Shown here: one piece after another, positions 1 through 8,500 of the stretch | How positions within the stretch are numbered: position 1 is the stretch's first letter | Layout: every line of letters begins with the position of its first letter | Assembly: GCA_019745395.1 (NCBI GenBank) | Contig: JAIETG010000033.1 | Coordinates: 1 to 34,282 of the forward strand | Length of the DNA: 34,282 nt | Direction of reading: 5' to 3' | Source of the DNA: Rhabdochlamydiaceae bacterium | GTDB lineage: Bacteria; Chlamydiota; Chlamydiia; Chlamydiales; Rhabdochlamydiaceae | Made by a program: the position numbers and the translations under genes | The notes under the pieces: model-generated | The model's input: the letters and a program-made list of their open reading frames with translations, nothing else | What the model was told of the DNA's origin: nothing | The model's database searches: none

Positions 1-365
1 AAAAATACACATGCAGCCACATAGCATGCTTTACTGAAATTCATCTTTCTTTTCATGTAACACCCCATTTTGTCATCTGATTATAAGATCATTTTCATGA
101 TTTCAACAGCTTAAATTCCTTTGAAATCTATAAACAAAATTCGACTTTACAGATTCAACCAATAGAAATAAAGCGTACTTAGCGCAATTGGGGTATCTGT
201 TCCCAGTGGATACAATGCTGCTCATTGAAGTTGTAAATTTTTAGAGGAAAGAAAAGGACCTTAGATGTGTTCCTTATCCGTTAGTTTTTAGCTAAACGCC
301 GTAGGAGTCCCCTTTTTTAGAAAGCGGAAAATGTCAATCAATGAGGCGATCAACACTTTTTAAAT
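1..365. other. Non-coding left edge, nothing recognised
   Basis: No reading frame with coding character, no tRNA-like arm and no convincing hairpin with a T-tract was seen in these 365 bases. The stretch lies downstream of the minus-strand gene that ends at 366, so it should contain that gene's 3' UTR. It may also hold the regulatory region of a gene beyond the window. Confidence 0.5.
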
Positions 366-1034
366 TTAGACAGCCCCAGGATCAGAATAATATTCCGTTT
401 TCAAACCTTCTATTGAGAAGGTATTTTTCAAAGATTCTATCGCTGTTTGAATTGGGGTAATTTTAAGAAGCAAACTAGCTGGATCATTCTTTTTGGCAAC
501 ACAGTCCAAAATTTCTTGCTCTAACTCATCGAATTGATTTCGCAGTTTTTCAGCTGCTAATCGCTTCTCACTTGTTGCCAATGCTAAATCTGTACCCTCA
601 CATTTCTGAACTCTCTCATCTATTTTATCCATTAAATCATATAGATCTTTTCCAATTTCCCGAATTCGAACTAGAGCTGGATCCATCTCAGAGGAGCTCA
701 AATTGGTGGACAGCTCGACTTGAATATTGGGAGCTATTTTCGAACCACAACAACAAAATAGTTTCTTAAAAACGTTCCAACTACGCTTTCTTGTCATCTG
801 AGCTGATTGCGCATCATCGACTACATTACTAAGATTTTGTTGCAAGGAAGCTTTATCGGAAGCTGGCAGAGCTCTCCAGAGTGCAACGACATGATCTATT
901 TTTGCACGAATAGTCTTAGATCGAACATCGTTTGGATTGGACTTATATTTGTCAATATCTGCTTTAATTATCGAAATAGCATCAGTGACAGCTTCCACAT
1001 TACGGTACGGGCCAAATCCTAGATCTGAAGACAT
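366..1034 (-). CDS. Hypothetical coiled-coil-like protein with Cys-Cys-Cys motif
   Basis: A 222-residue protein that I do not recognise. It has no signal peptide and no membrane helix. The N-terminal third is helical and charged. Residues 87-98 hold a short aromatic/basic stretch (WNVFKKLF) followed directly by three consecutive cysteines at 94-96 and then GSK. Residues about 118-200 look like long amphipathic helices of coiled-coil type. The ATG at 1034 has an AGGTG element about six bases upstream. Small soluble coiled-coil proteins without homologues are often effectors in chlamydiae, but that is inference. The cysteine triplet beside basic and hydrophobic residues resembles sites that are S-acylated in eukaryotic cells. 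It stands alone upstream of another unknown gene on the same strand. Confidence 0.7.
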   Translation of the reverse strand: MSSDLGFGPYRNVEAVTDAISIIKADIDKYKSNPNDVRSKTIRAKIDHVVALWRALPASDKASLQQNLSNVVDDAQSAQMTRKRSWNVFKKLFCCCGSKIAPNIQVELSTNLSSSEMDPALVRIREIGKDLYDLMDKIDERVQKCEGTDLALATSEKRLAAEKLRNQFDELEQEILDCVAKKNDPASLLLKITPIQTAIESLKNTFSIEGLKTEYYSDPGAV

Positions 1035-1181
1035 GAAAACACCTATAAAATAGATCCATTAAAACATCCAGCAATTGGCTGAATTTCTACAAAAGCTATA
1101 TTTTGCACATTATATTTTAACGAATTAGATGTGAATATTTTTTTTAAAAGAGGATGCCAGTACTAAAAAAAACATCATGGG

Positions 1182-1931
1182 TCATAAAACAGCTGATCTC
1201 TGACAAATTTGTCTACTTTTTTCCCAATCTAAGATTTCCTGGTGAGTAAGAACTTGGTCTGGGGAGCGCTTGTATGTAGAAAGAATGGATTCTTTTCTTG
1301 CAGGATAGGAGCTAGTTGATGGACCTACATAATTTACTCTCGCCCAGTGTTCCTTAAATTTATGACAAATAGCTAAAGCTTCTTGCTGATCTAAATACGA
1401 ATACCCTAACTCTTTTTGGGCTTCAATGAATCCAGAGAGGTGTTGATACACATGCACAGGTTGCACATCTTGATCATCTTGAATTCGATAATGCTCATGA
1501 TTACAGTTTATTTCGTCCTTATGGGTATGCATCTTCTTAATGTGAAGAGAATCACTTCCTGTGTAGTATTTTCTACAATGGTTCTCTACTTTCAAATGTC
1601 CCTTTGCTGCAGTTTTGTATAGTTGGTCTCTGAACTCTTGAAGGGTGGTATCTTTAGGAGCCATCAAATACCAAGTCATAGTACTTCCCTTTACTTGGAA
1701 TTTAATGGGTATTTCTCTTGTTTTATTGAGAGAAAAACATTGGTAGACTTTCTTGTCTGATACTTGAAACTTAGAGCCATCTTTTTCCATTCTTTGTTTT
1801 TCACGTTCATAGAGCTTTATATTCCGATCAAATAGAGACTGCAAGACTTTGGCCTTTGCATTAATGTCTGCCCCCTCAAATCTCCAAAGAGTGGCCAGTT
1901 GAGGCTTATTTAAAATAATTTCAAATGACAT
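1182..1931 (-). CDS. Hypothetical protein with His/Cys-rich central segment
   Basis: A 249-residue soluble protein of unknown function. The reading frame extends upstream to 2102, but the extra 57 residues come from an A+T-rich leader and read as implausible hydrophobic runs. The ATG at 1931 (MSFEIILNK) is therefore preferred, although no clear Shine-Dalgarno sequence precedes it. Residues about 73-107 (IPIKFQVKG, TWYLMAP, TLQEFRDQLY) have a strand-turn-strand-helix pattern that could be a small beta-grasp fold; this is only an impression. Residues 118-164 are unusually rich in possible metal ligands: H118, C119, H130, H135, H137, C143, H145, H147, H160 and H164. The C-terminal part is charged and helical. 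It lies head to head with the partial mtnA copy. Confidence 0.65.
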   Translation of the reverse strand: MSFEIILNKPQLATLWRFEGADINAKAKVLQSLFDRNIKLYEREKQRMEKDGSKFQVSDKKVYQCFSLNKTREIPIKFQVKGSTMTWYLMAPKDTTLQEFRDQLYKTAAKGHLKVENHCRKYYTGSDSLHIKKMHTHKDEINCNHEHYRIQDDQDVQPVHVYQHLSGFIEAQKELGYSYLDQQEALAICHKFKEHWARVNYVGPSTSSYPARKESILSTYKRSPDQVLTHQEILDWEKSRQICQRSAVL

Positions 1932-2055
1932 ATCAAAAAACCATAAAAAAAATTCAGCAAAATCATAACAAAAACACAAAATTACAACGACAACAATTAT
2001 ACAAAAATAAAAATTTAAATTTTTAATAATTAACCGTTTTTTCAGCAAAACTATT

Positions 2056-2681
2056 TGAAAAAAAAGATTGCAGTCTCCTCTCTTTTTTTTAGGAAGAAAC
2101 ATGCGTACACTACTTGTTCTAGTTCAAATATTTACTGTCATGAGCCTTCAAGCAACAACCATTCAAAAAACAGCAGAACCTGTCGACGACTTTGCTATTC
2201 GTTATCATGAAAACGAGCTATATATATTGAACCAACAAAAGCTGCCTCAAGAAGAGGAGTGGATTGATGTAAAAACCTCGGAGCAAATGGTAGAAATCAT
2301 CGCTTCTTTAAAAGTGCATGGCGCACCAATGATTGGGATTGCGGCTGCTTTTTCCCTCTCTCAGCTCGCAACTCAAGGCGCCTCAAAGGAAAGTTTACAA
2401 ACAGCTGCAATGCTTTTGAAAAATTCCCGCCCTACAGCTGTCAATTTATCACATTATATCGAACGCATTCTAACTGCTATGGATCAAAACGATGATTTTC
2501 GCAAAGCAGTCACAGATACAGCTCTTGCCATTTACCAAGAAGACATCACACTTTGTGCGAACATGGGAGAAGCTGGAGCTGCAATCATTGCACCAGAAGA
2601 AAACATTTTAACGATCTGCAATACAGGAAGTCTTGCCACAGCAGGAATTGGAACCGCTTTGGGGGTCATCAGAGCCGCTCA
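2056..2681 (+). repeat. Partial duplication, copy 1 (mtnA 5' part and leader)
   Basis: This segment matches 4387-5042. Apart from a 31-bp gap in the leader, one A in an A-run, one change in the ribosome site and three changes early in the coding region, the copies read the same. No terminal inverted repeat or target-site duplication is visible at either edge, so it does not look like a transposon. The second copy lies in the same orientation about 1.7 kb downstream, with one unrelated minus-strand gene between. Confidence 0.9.
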
Positions 2682-2697
2682 GCTAAAAAATTTATAA
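2101..2697 (+). pseudogene. Truncated mtnA duplicate
   Basis: This frame encodes the first 193 residues of the MtnA at 4462-5541 and then five unrelated residues before a stop. Over the shared 581 bp I see only three substitutions, all within the first 60 bases. The copy keeps the signal-like N-terminus, GAPMIG, RPTAVNL and the catalytic-type cysteine (residue 173). It lacks the C-terminal half, including the GADRIAANGDFANKIG segment with the catalytic aspartate, so isomerase activity is not expected. Homology starts at about 2056 in the leader and stops at 2681. The leader lacks 31 bp present in the full copy, including a TTGACA box, and its ribosome site is AGGAAG rather than AGGAGG. A frame starting at TTG 2068 is only the same frame read into the leader. 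Confidence 0.9.
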
Positions 2698-3848
2698 CTG
2701 CTACTAGCAAGTATTAACTTCGATACAGAATTGGGCATAGCTGTCAAATCGTCTTTTTTCAAAGCTTTCACATCTAGGGCCAAATCTTTTTGACTAACTG
2801 CAGGCAGACGTAATCCCTCCGTTCTATCTGCAATAGAGAATAGCCCATCATTATAGAGTCTCTCAAAAACCCCATCCAAGGGATTCTTCTTGTATACATT
2901 TTCACCATCAGAATAAAACGCAAGCCCTCCGATATTCCCCCCAACATTTTTTACCATATGCAGAGATGCTTTAGCAAATTTAGGAACTTCTGCCGCATAA
3001 TTATATAAATGGTAAATACCACGATCTACACCATCCCGTAAATCCCCTGTCCCGATTATGGGATCGAAAAGATAGTTTCCAATCAACCTAATCCCGGCCA
3101 AAATGGTATCTCGATGTGGATGCTGAGTAAAACACTCGTTTTCATAAAATTTATATTCTCGAACTAAAAGACTTTCCAAATAAGCGCGCCTATGCTCTAC
3201 ATGTTCATGACTCTGGCGAGAAACGCCTTCTGGAGCTTTCTTTAGTGGACTAAACTCATCATTATTCATAAACTCTTCGCAAGTCTTGGGAAAAACACTG
3301 CAAATTTTATCTATAATATATTGCTGATTTGGAGTCGTAGACAAAAGTGCACTGCCAACTATAAGATCCATTACCGCACTAAAAACAAATTCCCCAGTTA
3401 AACTGTATCCTTGAAGCGGAGACACAACAGCGTATCTTGGAGAGCTTAACACGTTTGAAAACAGCCCCTTCAAAGAAAGCAGTTCTGAAAAAGATTTACC
3501 CGCGATCACTGAATCTTGGAAACTCCTTGAAAAAGCAAGCCTCGTCCCAAAACCTCCTTGAAGATCGTACATTGTTACCGGAATCAATCCTTTTGACAGT
3601 TCCTCCTGTTGAGTCGCTGTTATTTGAGGCGAATCTGGCATTGTTTGAGGCGAATCTGGCATTGTTTGAGGCGAATTCCCGGATTTGCTATATAAAAAAG
3701 TAACAACACCAATTACCGCAAGAGTAAGAACCCCACCCGCAATTGCAACCGTTCGACCATTCCAGATTTTTTGTTCGTTTTTAGACAAAGGTTTTGCAGT
3801 AGGATTACCAAATACTGCAGTCGGACTTTGCTGAATTGTTTTTCTCAT
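2679..3848 (-). CDS. Hypothetical single-TM protein with PDSPQTM repeats
   Basis: A 389-residue protein that I do not recognise. A short positively charged N-terminus (residues 1-31) is followed by a hydrophobic helix at about 33-53 (TVAIAGGVLTLAVIGVV), then a Pro/Ser-rich stalk with PDSPQTM repeats at about 59-75, and a large C-terminal domain without recognised motifs. This fits a type II membrane protein or inclusion-membrane-like protein. GGAG lies eight bases before the ATG at 3848. The stop codon occupies 2679-2681, exactly the last bases of the duplicated mtnA fragment, so the original C-terminus may have been lost or replaced when the duplication formed. The 334-residue protein at 28684 has a broadly similar layout, with one TM segment and a large C-terminal domain, but no clear sequence match. 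Confidence 0.7.
   Translation of the reverse strand: MRKTIQQSPTAVFGNPTAKPLSKNEQKIWNGRTVAIAGGVLTLAVIGVVTFLYSKSGNSPQTMPDSPQTMPDSPQITATQQEELSKGLIPVTMYDLQGGFGTRLAFSRSFQDSVIAGKSFSELLSLKGLFSNVLSSPRYAVVSPLQGYSLTGEFVFSAVMDLIVGSALLSTTPNQQYIIDKICSVFPKTCEEFMNNDEFSPLKKAPEGVSRQSHEHVEHRRAYLESLLVREYKFYENECFTQHPHRDTILAGIRLIGNYLFDPIIGTGDLRDGVDRGIYHLYNYAAEVPKFAKASLHMVKNVGGNIGGLAFYSDGENVYKKNPLDGVFERLYNDGLFSIADRTEGLRLPAVSQKDLALDVKALKKDDLTAMPNSVSKLILASSSYKFFS
3623..3676 (-). repeat. 21-bp tandem repeat in TM-protein gene
   Basis: The 21-bp unit tttgaggcgaatctggcattg on the plus strand occurs twice in full (3623-3643 and 3644-3664), followed by a 12-bp partial third copy (3665-3676). It is in frame and encodes the PDSPQTM stalk repeats just outside the TM helix. 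Unit number could vary by slippage without breaking the frame. Confidence 0.9.
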
Positions 3849-4386
3849 ATAAACTACTCCATTTCAAGGAAGATTATACCTAAAATCCCAGAAAAATGGA
3901 AGAACCATTGATAAATGAATTTTATTCTACTAAAAAAAACTAATAATTTCCAATTGAACATAGTTGATAATTTTTGAATTCAAATTGCAATATTTTTTTT
4001 TACAGCTAAAGGAAGATGAGAACAATTACTACCTAGGCTCCCAACGGGGGCGTGGTAAAAATATTTACAAAAAATAAAATACTTATTTATTTAAAATTGA
4101 ATACTTTTTATTGTGAACTATCATCCTCACATTTCCTAGAAAATATTCTCCACATTAAACTCCGTGTCACCCCTAAAATTAAAAAGATTACAACATGAAA
4201 CGCAAACTAAAATTTAACAATAAATTCACATTGATAACATGTTTAAAGCTAAAAAGACTCCTATTTAATAGATTTAATTATTTACACGCTCATATAAATA
4301 AATCTCGAATTAAAAACATGTCTATCACTTTAAAAGCTGCGATTCTCGCTAGCAGTTTATATTCGTCTAAAATCGTTTCTGTGCCC
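3849..4386. other. A+T-rich intergenic region
   Basis: About 540 bp between the divergent TM-protein gene and the mtnA leader. It is mostly A+T-rich and contains no recognised gene. A 64-codon frame at 4195-4389 has low-complexity Lys/Leu/Asn-rich content and no ribosome site, and is probably fortuitous. Promoters for the TM-protein gene are expected near 3850-3950, but no convincing pair of boxes was found there. Confidence 0.5.
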
Positions 4387-5042
4387 TGAAAAAAAGATTG
4401 CAGTCTCCTTGACATCTAATCATCCAAAATCTAGTCTCCTCTCTTTTTTTTAGGAGGAAACATGCGTTCGCTACTTGTTCTAGTTCAAATATTTACTGTC
4501 ATCAGCCTTCAAGCAACAACCATTCAAAAAACAGCAGAACCTGTCGACGACTTTGCTATTCGTTATCATGAAAACGAGCTATATATATTGAACCAACAAA
4601 AGCTGCCTCAAGAAGAGGAGTGGATTGATGTAAAAACCTCGGAGCAAATGGTAGAAATCATCGCTTCTTTAAAAGTGCATGGCGCACCAATGATTGGGAT
4701 TGCGGCTGCTTTTTCCCTCTCTCAGCTCGCAACTCAAGGCGCCTCAAAGGAAAGTTTACAAACAGCTGCAATGCTTTTGAAAAATTCCCGCCCTACAGCT
4801 GTCAATTTATCACATTATATCGAACGCATTCTAACTGCTATGGATCAAAACGATGATTTTCGCAAAGCAGTCACAGATACAGCTCTTGCCATTTACCAAG
4901 AAGACATCACACTTTGTGCGAACATGGGAGAAGCTGGAGCTGCAATCATTGCACCAGAAGAAAACATTTTAACGATCTGCAATACAGGAAGTCTTGCCAC
5001 AGCAGGAATTGGAACCGCTTTGGGGGTCATCAGAGCCGCTCA
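4387..5042 (+). repeat. Partial duplication, copy 2 (inside full-length mtnA)
   Basis: This is the probable parent of the copy at 2056-2681. It includes the intact leader with two agtctcct octamers and the first 581 bp of coding sequence. Homology stops after base 5042, in the middle of the gene. Confidence 0.9.
4402..4440 (+). promoter_or_regulatory. mtnA leader: 8-bp direct repeats flanking a TTGACA box
   Basis: The octamer agtctcct occurs at 4402-4409 and again at 4433-4440. A perfect -35 consensus TTGACA lies at 4409-4414. Seventeen bases downstream is TAGTCT (4432-4437), a weak -10 candidate. The copy upstream of the truncated mtnA has only one octamer and lacks the 31 bp between, as expected from a slippage or recombination deletion. 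The ribosome site AGGAGG at 4452-4457 lies four bases before the ATG at 4462. Confidence 0.5.
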
Positions 5043-5541
5043 CGCACAAAATAAAAACATTCACGTATATGCTTGTGAAACAAGACCTCTTCTTCAAGGA
5101 GCTAGGCTCACTGCTTGGGAACTGGAACAAAGTAAAATCCCCTACACACTGATCTGCGATAATATGGCTGCAACTTTAATGAGCCAGGGAAAAATCGACA
5201 GAGTTCTTGTAGGAGCAGACCGCATTGCTGCCAATGGAGATTTTGCCAATAAAATCGGAACTTACTCTTTAGCAGTACTTGCAAAGCATCATAAGATCCC
5301 CTTCCATGTGGTTGCACCTTATACAACTATCGATCCAAATTGTCCTAATGGCAACGCAATCAAAATAGAAGAGCGAGTTCCAGATGAAGTCAGAGGGGCA
5401 AAAGGTGGATTTGGACAAGTGATTTGGAGCCCTAAAAATGCACCAGTATATAACCCTGCATTCGATGTAACACCCGCAAATCTCGTCACCAGCTATATTC
5501 TGGATAGAGGATCTCTTTCTCTTGAAGAGTTTACTCAATAG
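4462..5541 (+). CDS. mtnA: S-methyl-5-thioribose-1-phosphate isomerase with signal-like N-terminus
   Basis: A 359-residue member of the MtnA/eIF2B-alpha-like isomerase family, which converts methylthioribose-1-phosphate to methylthioribulose-1-phosphate in methionine salvage. Family motifs are clear: GAPMIG (74-79), RPTAVNL (110-116), NTGSLAT with the catalytic-type Cys173, ETRPLLQGARLTAWEL (206-221), and GADRIAANGDFANKIG (251-266) with the catalytic-type Asp252. MtnA proteins normally begin near the VDDFAIRYHENEL segment. Here about 27 residues precede it, starting MRSLLVLVQIFTVISLQA, which looks like a cleavable signal peptide. No other methionine-salvage gene is near. AGGAGG lies four bases upstream. 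An alternative is a related aldose-phosphate isomerase of the same family. Export would be unusual and is inferred. Confidence 0.93.
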   Translation: MRSLLVLVQIFTVISLQATTIQKTAEPVDDFAIRYHENELYILNQQKLPQEEEWIDVKTSEQMVEIIASLKVHGAPMIGIAAAFSLSQLATQGASKESLQTAAMLLKNSRPTAVNLSHYIERILTAMDQNDDFRKAVTDTALAIYQEDITLCANMGEAGAAIIAPEENILTICNTGSLATAGIGTALGVIRAAHAQNKNIHVYACETRPLLQGARLTAWELEQSKIPYTLICDNMAATLMSQGKIDRVLVGADRIAANGDFANKIGTYSLAVLAKHHKIPFHVVAPYTTIDPNCPNGNAIKIEERVPDEVRGAKGGFGQVIWSPKNAPVYNPAFDVTPANLVTSYILDRGSLSLEEFTQ

Positions 5542-5562
5542 AACTAACCGGTAAGAAATTCT

Positions 5563-5587
5563 ATAACCAGGCCCTTGGCCTGGTTAT
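5563..5587. terminator. Bidirectional hairpin between mtnA and autotransporter
   Basis: A perfect 11-bp stem ataaccaggcc/ggcctggttat with a three-base loop (ctt) lies between the convergent stops of mtnA (5541) and the autotransporter (5589). Flanking T-tracts are weak on both strands, but position and stability fit a shared terminator. Confidence 0.75.
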
Positions 5588-5588
5588 T

Positions 5589-8500
5589 CTAAAATCCTAA
5601 ACGAACCTGTCCCCCATAGCTATGATCGCTGTAATTACCTTTAAACTCTCCGTTGTAATAAGCGCTAAAAGTTAAAAGATCATCAAGCAAGCTACATGTA
5701 ACATCGAATCCGGGAGAGACAAGACTTCTGTCAGGGAAATACCCAGTCACAGTAAATGACTGATCTTGATTTACAAAAGATGCAGTGTATTGAGCCCCCT
5801 TAATGCGAACTTCACGAACCCAACTGATTTTTGGAGAAAGTGTCCATTTGCCCCCATCAAAGCAATAACATCCAGAAAAATTAATTCCTAATTCATTGCG
5901 TAATAAAATCGAGTTACTCTTTCTAATCGAAAGATCTAGAGCTCCGGCTCCCGTTTCTGTGAAGGCATTATCTGTTTGCGTAATATAGTCAAAAGAATCA
6001 AACGGTCTGATCGTAAAGCCACTTACGCCTAAATTAAGGCCTGTATCTAGATGAGATAGAAGCTCACTACTTCCATGCTTACTATTTGCAGTTACGTTTT
6101 CTTCTGGAAAAAACATATTTCTGTGGGCCTTATAATGGCTCCATCCTCCAATCACAGAAACGTTCCCATAAAACATTTCCCCTAAAGCAGAAAGATAGAG
6201 TCCCGCATATCCGCTTTGGATAGAACCTTTTCCGGCGTCTGATTGCCAATGAAGGTGTGAATCTGTATAAGCACCCAAGGCTCCTAGATAAAGGTAACCT
6301 GCAAAGCAATAATCCATTCCTAAAGACGCACCGCCCATGTTTTCGTTATAACCCATTTGAGGGCTCCCTGCAAAGGTTGTCGATTTTTGATGCAGGGAAT
6401 CTCCCATTCCATTGATCCAAATATGGAAAGGTTTGGTTGTTTTTTCGCATCTTTGCGTTTCTTTAGATTTAATAAAACAGTAAGTAGAATCTAGTTCTTG
6501 CTTCAAGCGATAGCTCAAAGAATCCTGAACTTTCACGGAATTGTTTTCTTGAGCAATCGTCAAAGCTTTGAAAAGAGAAGGCTGCATCTGATTGAAAACA
6601 GAGGAAAGCTCTGTTTCATTCAATAGAATAAGACCTCCAACTACTTTACAAAAATCTGAAAGGTCTGTAGCAGCCTCTTGTACCAAAATCTGATTGAGAA
6701 CACTTCCTATAGCTTTAGCATTTTCCCCTGAAACAACATTAGATAGATCGGCAAGAGTCATGGTTAATGAGGCGCCTGAATCTCCGTAAGTTAGAGCTGG
6801 ATGTAAAATCAAAGTCCCTGGTTCAACAGTCGAAAAGGTTCCTAAAAAAGATCCTTCTACCGTTAGAAATTGGCTTTCAATAGCAAGAGGATAGCAACCT
6901 GTTGTGGGAACAATTCTTAACGTAACATCGTTCGAAAGAACGACATCTTCTAATACATTTAGCTGAGAAGTACCACCTGGTTCTAAAAATATCTGGAGCG
7001 TGGATCCTGAATTGGATATAAAATCTCCATCAATCGTCAATGTAGAAAGAGAGCAGCCAACTGTTGTGATGGCATTATTATTGACAGTCCCCGTAACAGT
7101 ACCACATCCTTGCAATGTTCCATTGTTCGTATAGTAGCTAGAGGCACTGACCGTCGCGCCTTCTTGCACCGACAAAACAGCATAAGGGAAAATAGTAATG
7201 ATATCGCCCGTCAGAGTAGATCCAGATTCCATAGTTAAAGTAACGTATCCATCTACAGGAGTATAACCTGCTATAGTCTGCCCTATATTTATCCCACCTG
7301 TATAAGAAATAGATCCCGTGTAATCGAGAAGAAAAGAAATAGCTAAATCATAATTTAACGAAGAAGGATTTGTGATCGTAAGACCGTTAGTTCCGCTAAT
7401 TGCTCCACTCATGGAAAGTGTCGCAGTTCCTGCATAACCGGTATTAGTCAAAGAAATTTGTTCGATCTCAAAAATCCCAGGACCATTCAATGCAAAAGTC
7501 TTAGTAAGAGAAGTTACATTAGGATTAGGAGGAATTGCAGTAAAAGCAAAATCAGGGATACTGATCGTGACGCCCGTTTGAGCTGTCATAGAACCATACC
7601 CTTGCAAAGTAAAATCTGAAATAGAAAGATCCGTGTAAGAAATAAAAGTGGCATCTAGAGTTTGAGATGGTCCATTTCCTAAACCTAAACTAGTTACTTC
7701 TCCGGAATACATAGTAAATGTTCCTTCATAGATCCCTACAGGAAAAGACCCCGTGTTACTCAGCCCTGATAGAGTCAATGATCCACCGTCCACAACATAC
7801 CCAACAGGATTAGAAAGAACACCTGATAAAGTACTATCCCCCGCCCCCAATGCGACAAAAAAGTTAGAAATATTACCCGTTAAGGTGAAATTTCCTGGCC
7901 CCAAGAATATCCCCCCGCCGGAAATAGTGGAAGAAATCGTATAATCCGTTCCCGAAACCAATGCAAACTGCACACTCCCACTGTTTAGAGTGATATCAGT
8001 TCCGTCAGGAAAAGCTGTTATTTCTTCAAAAGACACAGAGCCACCACTAACAACTAATCCTCCTGTCCAGGAGTTTACACCTGTTAAAGTAGCTGAAAAA
8101 AGAGAGTCAGAACCTTGAAACGTTAAAGGCCCTATTCCCGAAATATCCCCTTTAAAAGTTACATCAGATCCAAAAGTGGGAAATAGAATGCTTCCAGACC
8201 CAGAACCTAAGATAATGTCATTAGAAACGGTATAAGTACCTTGGGTTGCTAAAGATATATTTCCATTATTCAAAGTAATAGAAGAAGTATCCAAAACCAC
8301 ATTCTGAAAAGTACAAGTGGGCGCTGTAGAAGAACCAGTCGGAGGCTGCACAACAACATCCCAACCTGTAATAGTAACGTTGGTTCCTTCTTCATAAGAT
8401 TCGACAGTAAGTGAAGTTGTCACGGCTGGAGGAGCTACCCCTGAAACAGTTAGAGAACTAGCAGAGCTTTCGATCACAATAGGGCTTGTAGAATCTGCAT

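Noticed and set aside
1932-2102. N-terminal extension of the 249-residue protein with a hydrophobic run
   Set aside because: Derived from poly-A/T leader DNA that also contains the divergent mtnA copy leader; ATG 1931 gives a normal protein start.
3437-3703. Plus-strand frame with FEANLAL repeats
   Set aside because: It is the antisense reading of the 21-bp tandem repeat in the TM-protein gene.
4195-4389. 64-codon frame upstream of mtnA
   Set aside because: Low-complexity Lys/Leu/Asn-rich translation in A+T-rich DNA, no ribosome site, and no motif; probably fortuitous.
2056-5042. mtnA duplication as a transposon or insertion sequence
   Set aside because: No transposase, no terminal inverted repeats and no target-site duplication seen.
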